Assembly: GCA_024699575.1 (NCBI GenBank)
Contig: JAILPF010000313.1
Span: 1 to 8,544, forward strand
Reading direction: 5' to 3'
Source of the DNA: Acetatifactor sp.
Lineage (GTDB): Bacteria; Bacillota; Clostridia; Lachnospirales; Lachnospiraceae
DNA: 8,544 nucleotides
In this document: piece after piece, positions 6,043-8,544 of the stretch
Layout of the letters: the number at the start of each line of letters is the position of its first letter
How positions within the stretch are numbered: the stretch's first letter is position 1
Position numbers and translations under genes: made by a program
The notes under the pieces: model-generated
Told to the model about the DNA's origin: nothing
What the model saw: the letters and a program-made list of their open reading frames with translations, nothing else
Database searches by the model: none

Positions 6043-7647
6043 ATGGCGGACAGACTGAAAGAACTTCTGGCAAAAGTGCAGGAGTGGTGGAATAAATATA
6101 CGACAAAGCAAAAGAGTATATTTGTTATTATTGCTGCTGCGGTTATTTTTACTTTTGTAATAATCATATATGTGTTTTCCAGACCTCAGTATAAAACAAT
6201 TGTGACCTGTGAGACGGCAGCGGAAGCATCCACAGTTGTGGATACCTTGACGGCTGCGGGGATTGACTATCAGAATCCGGGAAACGGTTTGGTAATCAGT
6301 GTACGCGAGGAACAGTGGGCAACTGCTAATCTTGCACTGGGAGCAGCCGGTATTATGCCGGATGGTGTTCCTAAGCTTTCCGATTTTGTTAATGGCAGTA
6401 TGTCGACGACGGCAGCTGATAAAGAGAAATCCTACAAGGAATATATGGAAAAAAAACTGGTGGATGATTTTACGGCTCTCAGTGCTGTAAAAAGTGCTAA
6501 GGTGAACCTAAATGTTCCTGTGAAAAACGGGACGCTCATCCAGAATGAGCAGGAAGGCTCTGCATACATCCAGCTGGAATTGGATGGTACATTCACGTCT
6601 GCCAATGCGGCTAATCTTGCAAAGTGTGCAGCAACCTATTTAGGAAATTCTTCTACTGCAAATATTACAATTATAGATTATGACTCCAATCTTCTTTTCT
6701 CAGGTGGAGATGATTATAGTACGGCGGGTATTGCCAATTCCATGCAGGAGTTACAGCACCAGGCGGAAGCAATGATGGAGACTCAGGTAAGAAGAGCTTT
6801 GATTGGTACTTACCAGTTTGACAATGTGGTGGTTGCGAGTCATTTGATTGTGGATTACTCTGATTATGAGGAAACCGTCAGCGAATACTATGCTAATCCT
6901 GACAGGACTGAGGGAATGTTAGCTCATCAGGACCTGTATGAATCAGAAAATGAGGATGGAGTCGGCGGAGTGCCGGGTACAGATTCCAACGGGGAAGATT
7001 TGCCGACCTATATGTTTGAAAACGGAAGCAACAGTTCTTCTGCCACGACGGAGAGCAGTACAGATTATCTTCCCAATCAATCCATTAAGAATAAAACCAC
7101 ACCTGCCGGTGCCATTGATTACGTTCAGTCCTCTATGGCAATTACCATGTTGGCCTACAGAGAATTGACGGAGGAGGAAGCACAGGATCAAGGTCTCTTG
7201 GACGGAATCACATGGGAAGAATATAAGGCTGCAAACAGTGCCGACAGAAAAATGGAGGTAGATCCGGAATTATACAGTATGGCAGCCAATGCGACAGGCA
7301 TTTCTCAAGACAATATTACCATTTTGGCTTATGAGACTCCGATTTTTTACGATAAAGAGGGCTTGAATGTTGAATGGACCAATGTCCTCAGCATCGTTAT
7401 GCTCCTTGTGATTTTAGGCTTACTTGCATTTGTGGTATTGCGTAGCATGCAGACCAAGAGCAATGTTTCCGAAGCAGAAGAACTGTCTGTTGAGGAATTG
7501 CTTCAGTCTACGCCGGAATCTGAACTGGAAGATATTGATGTCGAAGCGAAATCCGAGACACGCAAGATGATAGAGAAATTTGTGGATGAGAATCCGGAAT
7601 CTGCGGCAGCTTTGTTAAGAAACTGGTTGAATGAGGATTGGGCATAA
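6043..7647 (+). CDS. fliF: Flagellar MS-ring protein FliF
   Basis: Inner-membrane ring on which the motor and export gate are built. The 534 residues are in the family range. Transmembrane helix 1 is at ~25-47 and helix 2 at ~447-467, enclosing the extracytoplasmic ring-building modules. RBM1 starts near YKTIVTC (50-56) and includes LALGAAGIMPDG (97-108). RBM2 is at ~125-218 (YMEKKLVDDF, AKVNLNVP). RBM3 (~230-440) contains the collar segment ~285-360. That collar is rich in Gly, Ser, Asp and Glu and varies within the family. The cytoplasmic C-tail ends in DENPESAAALLRNWLNEDW (515-533), the FliG-binding motif. AAGGGAG at 6029-6035 lies 7 bases before the ATG. fliG follows after 20 bases, the standard order for these directly interacting partners. 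Confidence 0.97.
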   Translation: MADRLKELLAKVQEWWNKYTTKQKSIFVIIAAAVIFTFVIIIYVFSRPQYKTIVTCETAAEASTVVDTLTAAGIDYQNPGNGLVISVREEQWATANLALGAAGIMPDGVPKLSDFVNGSMSTTAADKEKSYKEYMEKKLVDDFTALSAVKSAKVNLNVPVKNGTLIQNEQEGSAYIQLELDGTFTSANAANLAKCAATYLGNSSTANITIIDYDSNLLFSGGDDYSTAGIANSMQELQHQAEAMMETQVRRALIGTYQFDNVVVASHLIVDYSDYEETVSEYYANPDRTEGMLAHQDLYESENEDGVGGVPGTDSNGEDLPTYMFENGSNSSSATTESSTDYLPNQSIKNKTTPAGAIDYVQSSMAITMLAYRELTEEEAQDQGLLDGITWEEYKAANSADRKMEVDPELYSMAANATGISQDNITILAYETPIFYDKEGLNVEWTNVLSIVMLLVILGLLAFVVLRSMQTKSNVSEAEELSVEELLQSTPESELEDIDVEAKSETRKMIEKFVDENPESAAALLRNWLNEDWA

Positions 7648-7667
7648 TTGGAAACGAGGGATAAACA

Positions 7668-8544
7668 ATGGCTGGAAAATCAAAAGAAGGAACGATAAGT
7701 GGACTGCAAAAAGCAGCCATTTTGCTGATTTCACTGGGACCTGAGCGCTCAGCAGGAATTTTTAAACATTTGAAAGAAGAGGAGATTGAGGAATTAACTC
7801 TTGAAATTGCCAATACCAGAAGTGTTACGCCTCAGGTAAAGGAAGACGTTATCAATGAATTTTATGAGGTGTGTCTGGCGCAACAGTATATTGCAGAGGG
7901 TGGTATTTCTTATGCGAAAGAACTGCTGGAAACAGCTTTGGGGGCCGACAAGGCAATGGATGTTATTGGCAAGCTGACTGCATCCTTGCAGGTAAAACCT
8001 TTTGAGTTTGTAAGAAAAACAGATGCTTCTCAGTTGATAAACTTTATTCAGGATGAACATCCGCAGACGATTGCGCTTATTTTGTCATATCTGTCTGCCA
8101 ATCAGGCTTCTACAATTATCTCTGCACTTCCTCCGGACAGACAGGCAGATGTTGCCAAACGTATTGCGGTAATGGACCGCACAAGCCCGGATGTCATCAA
8201 AGAGGTGGAACGAGTTCTGGAGTCAAAGCTTGCGAGTCTTGTAAATCAGGATTACACGATTATCGGTGGTGTGGATTCTGTTGTAGAGATTTTGAACTCC
8301 GTAGACCGTGGTACCGAGAAGCACATCATGGAAAGTCTGGAAATCGAAGAACCGGAGCTGGCAGACGAAATCAGAAAAAAGATGTTTGTGTTCGAAGATG
8401 TTCTCCTTTTGGACGACAGAGCTATTCAGCGTGTGCTGCGTGATGTGGATAATAATGATTTGGCAGTTGCTCTTAAGAGTGCTAATGAGCAGGTACAGAA
8501 TGCAATCTTCAATAACCTTTCCAAACGTCTTGCTGTTATGATTA
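7668..8544 (+). CDS. fliG: Flagellar motor switch protein FliG (3'-truncated by window edge)
   Basis: C-ring rotor protein that binds FliF through its N-terminal domain, FliM through its middle domain and the stator through its C-terminal domain, setting torque and rotation direction. The frame is open from the ATG to the window end, giving 292 of about 335-340 expected residues. The N-terminal domain starts GLQKAAILLISLG (12-24). The middle domain has EHPQTIALILSYL (130-142, the EHPQ motif). The C-terminal domain begins with MFVFEDVLLLDDRAIQRVLR (239-258), including the MFxF-type hinge. The last ~45 residues, with part of the stator-facing charged helix, lie outside. GAGGG at 7656-7660 lies 7 bases before the ATG. 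More flagellar genes (fliH, fliI and so on) would be expected next. Confidence 0.96.
   Translation, partial: MAGKSKEGTISGLQKAAILLISLGPERSAGIFKHLKEEEIEELTLEIANTRSVTPQVKEDVINEFYEVCLAQQYIAEGGISYAKELLETALGADKAMDVIGKLTASLQVKPFEFVRKTDASQLINFIQDEHPQTIALILSYLSANQASTIISALPPDRQADVAKRIAVMDRTSPDVIKEVERVLESKLASLVNQDYTIIGGVDSVVEILNSVDRGTEKHIMESLEIEEPELADEIRKKMFVFEDVLLLDDRAIQRVLRDVDNNDLAVALKSANEQVQNAIFNNLSKRLAVMI

Noticed and set aside
6043..7647. FliF collar insertion (residues ~285-360, acidic and Gly/Ser-rich) as an unusual added domain
   Set aside because: This segment is known to be variable and low in complexity across FliF proteins, and the flanking ring-building modules are normal.
1..8544. Mobile elements, CRISPR arrays, tRNA or rRNA genes, or a defence system
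   Set aside because: No transposase, terminal repeats, spaced direct repeats or structured RNA genes were seen. The coding space is filled by the cyclase pair, codY and flagellar genes.

Overview
The window reads as a contiguous chromosomal segment of a motile, low-GC Firmicute. The best guess is a flagellated member of the Lachnospiraceae (Roseburia/Lachnospira/Butyrivibrio-like). Reasons: AT-rich intergenic DNA, strong AGGAGG-type ribosome binding sites, a typical Firmicute CodY, the codY-flgB gene order also known from Bacillus, and LacI-fold/GGDEF fusion proteins of a kind that I recall as common in gut clostridia. All genes are on the + strand. The genus is inference.

Region 1 (2-3590) holds two tandem paralogous genes. 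Each encodes a cytoplasmic LacI-type sugar-binding fold without its DNA-binding head, then a GAF-like middle region, a short helical linker and an intact GGDEF diguanylate cyclase domain. The first gene is cut by the window edge. The second is complete (643 aa). They lie 43 bases apart with no terminator visible between them.

Region 2 (3591-4774) holds codY with its own extended -10 promoter. Both promoter boxes fall within a perfect 10-bp inverted repeat. codY ends at a strong, probably bidirectional terminator. A second regulatory region follows: a perfect 13-bp inverted repeat whose right arm covers the -35 region of a sigma-A-type promoter that should drive flgB.

Region 3 (4775-8544) is the start of the main flagellar basal-body operon: flgB, flgC, fliE, fliF and the first 292 codons of fliG. 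Gaps are 20-38 bases and each gene has its own ribosome binding site. The order follows the assembly core: proximal rod, rod-to-MS-ring adaptor, MS ring, C-ring switch.

Together the window places two probable sugar-sensing c-di-GMP synthases, the GTP/branched-chain amino acid sensor CodY, and the flagellar basal-body operon side by side. A link from nutrient sensing to the decision to swim is a reasonable inference, but the sequence alone does not prove it. The flagellar genes themselves look ordinary. The most interesting parts are the cyclase pair and the two inverted-repeat promoters.
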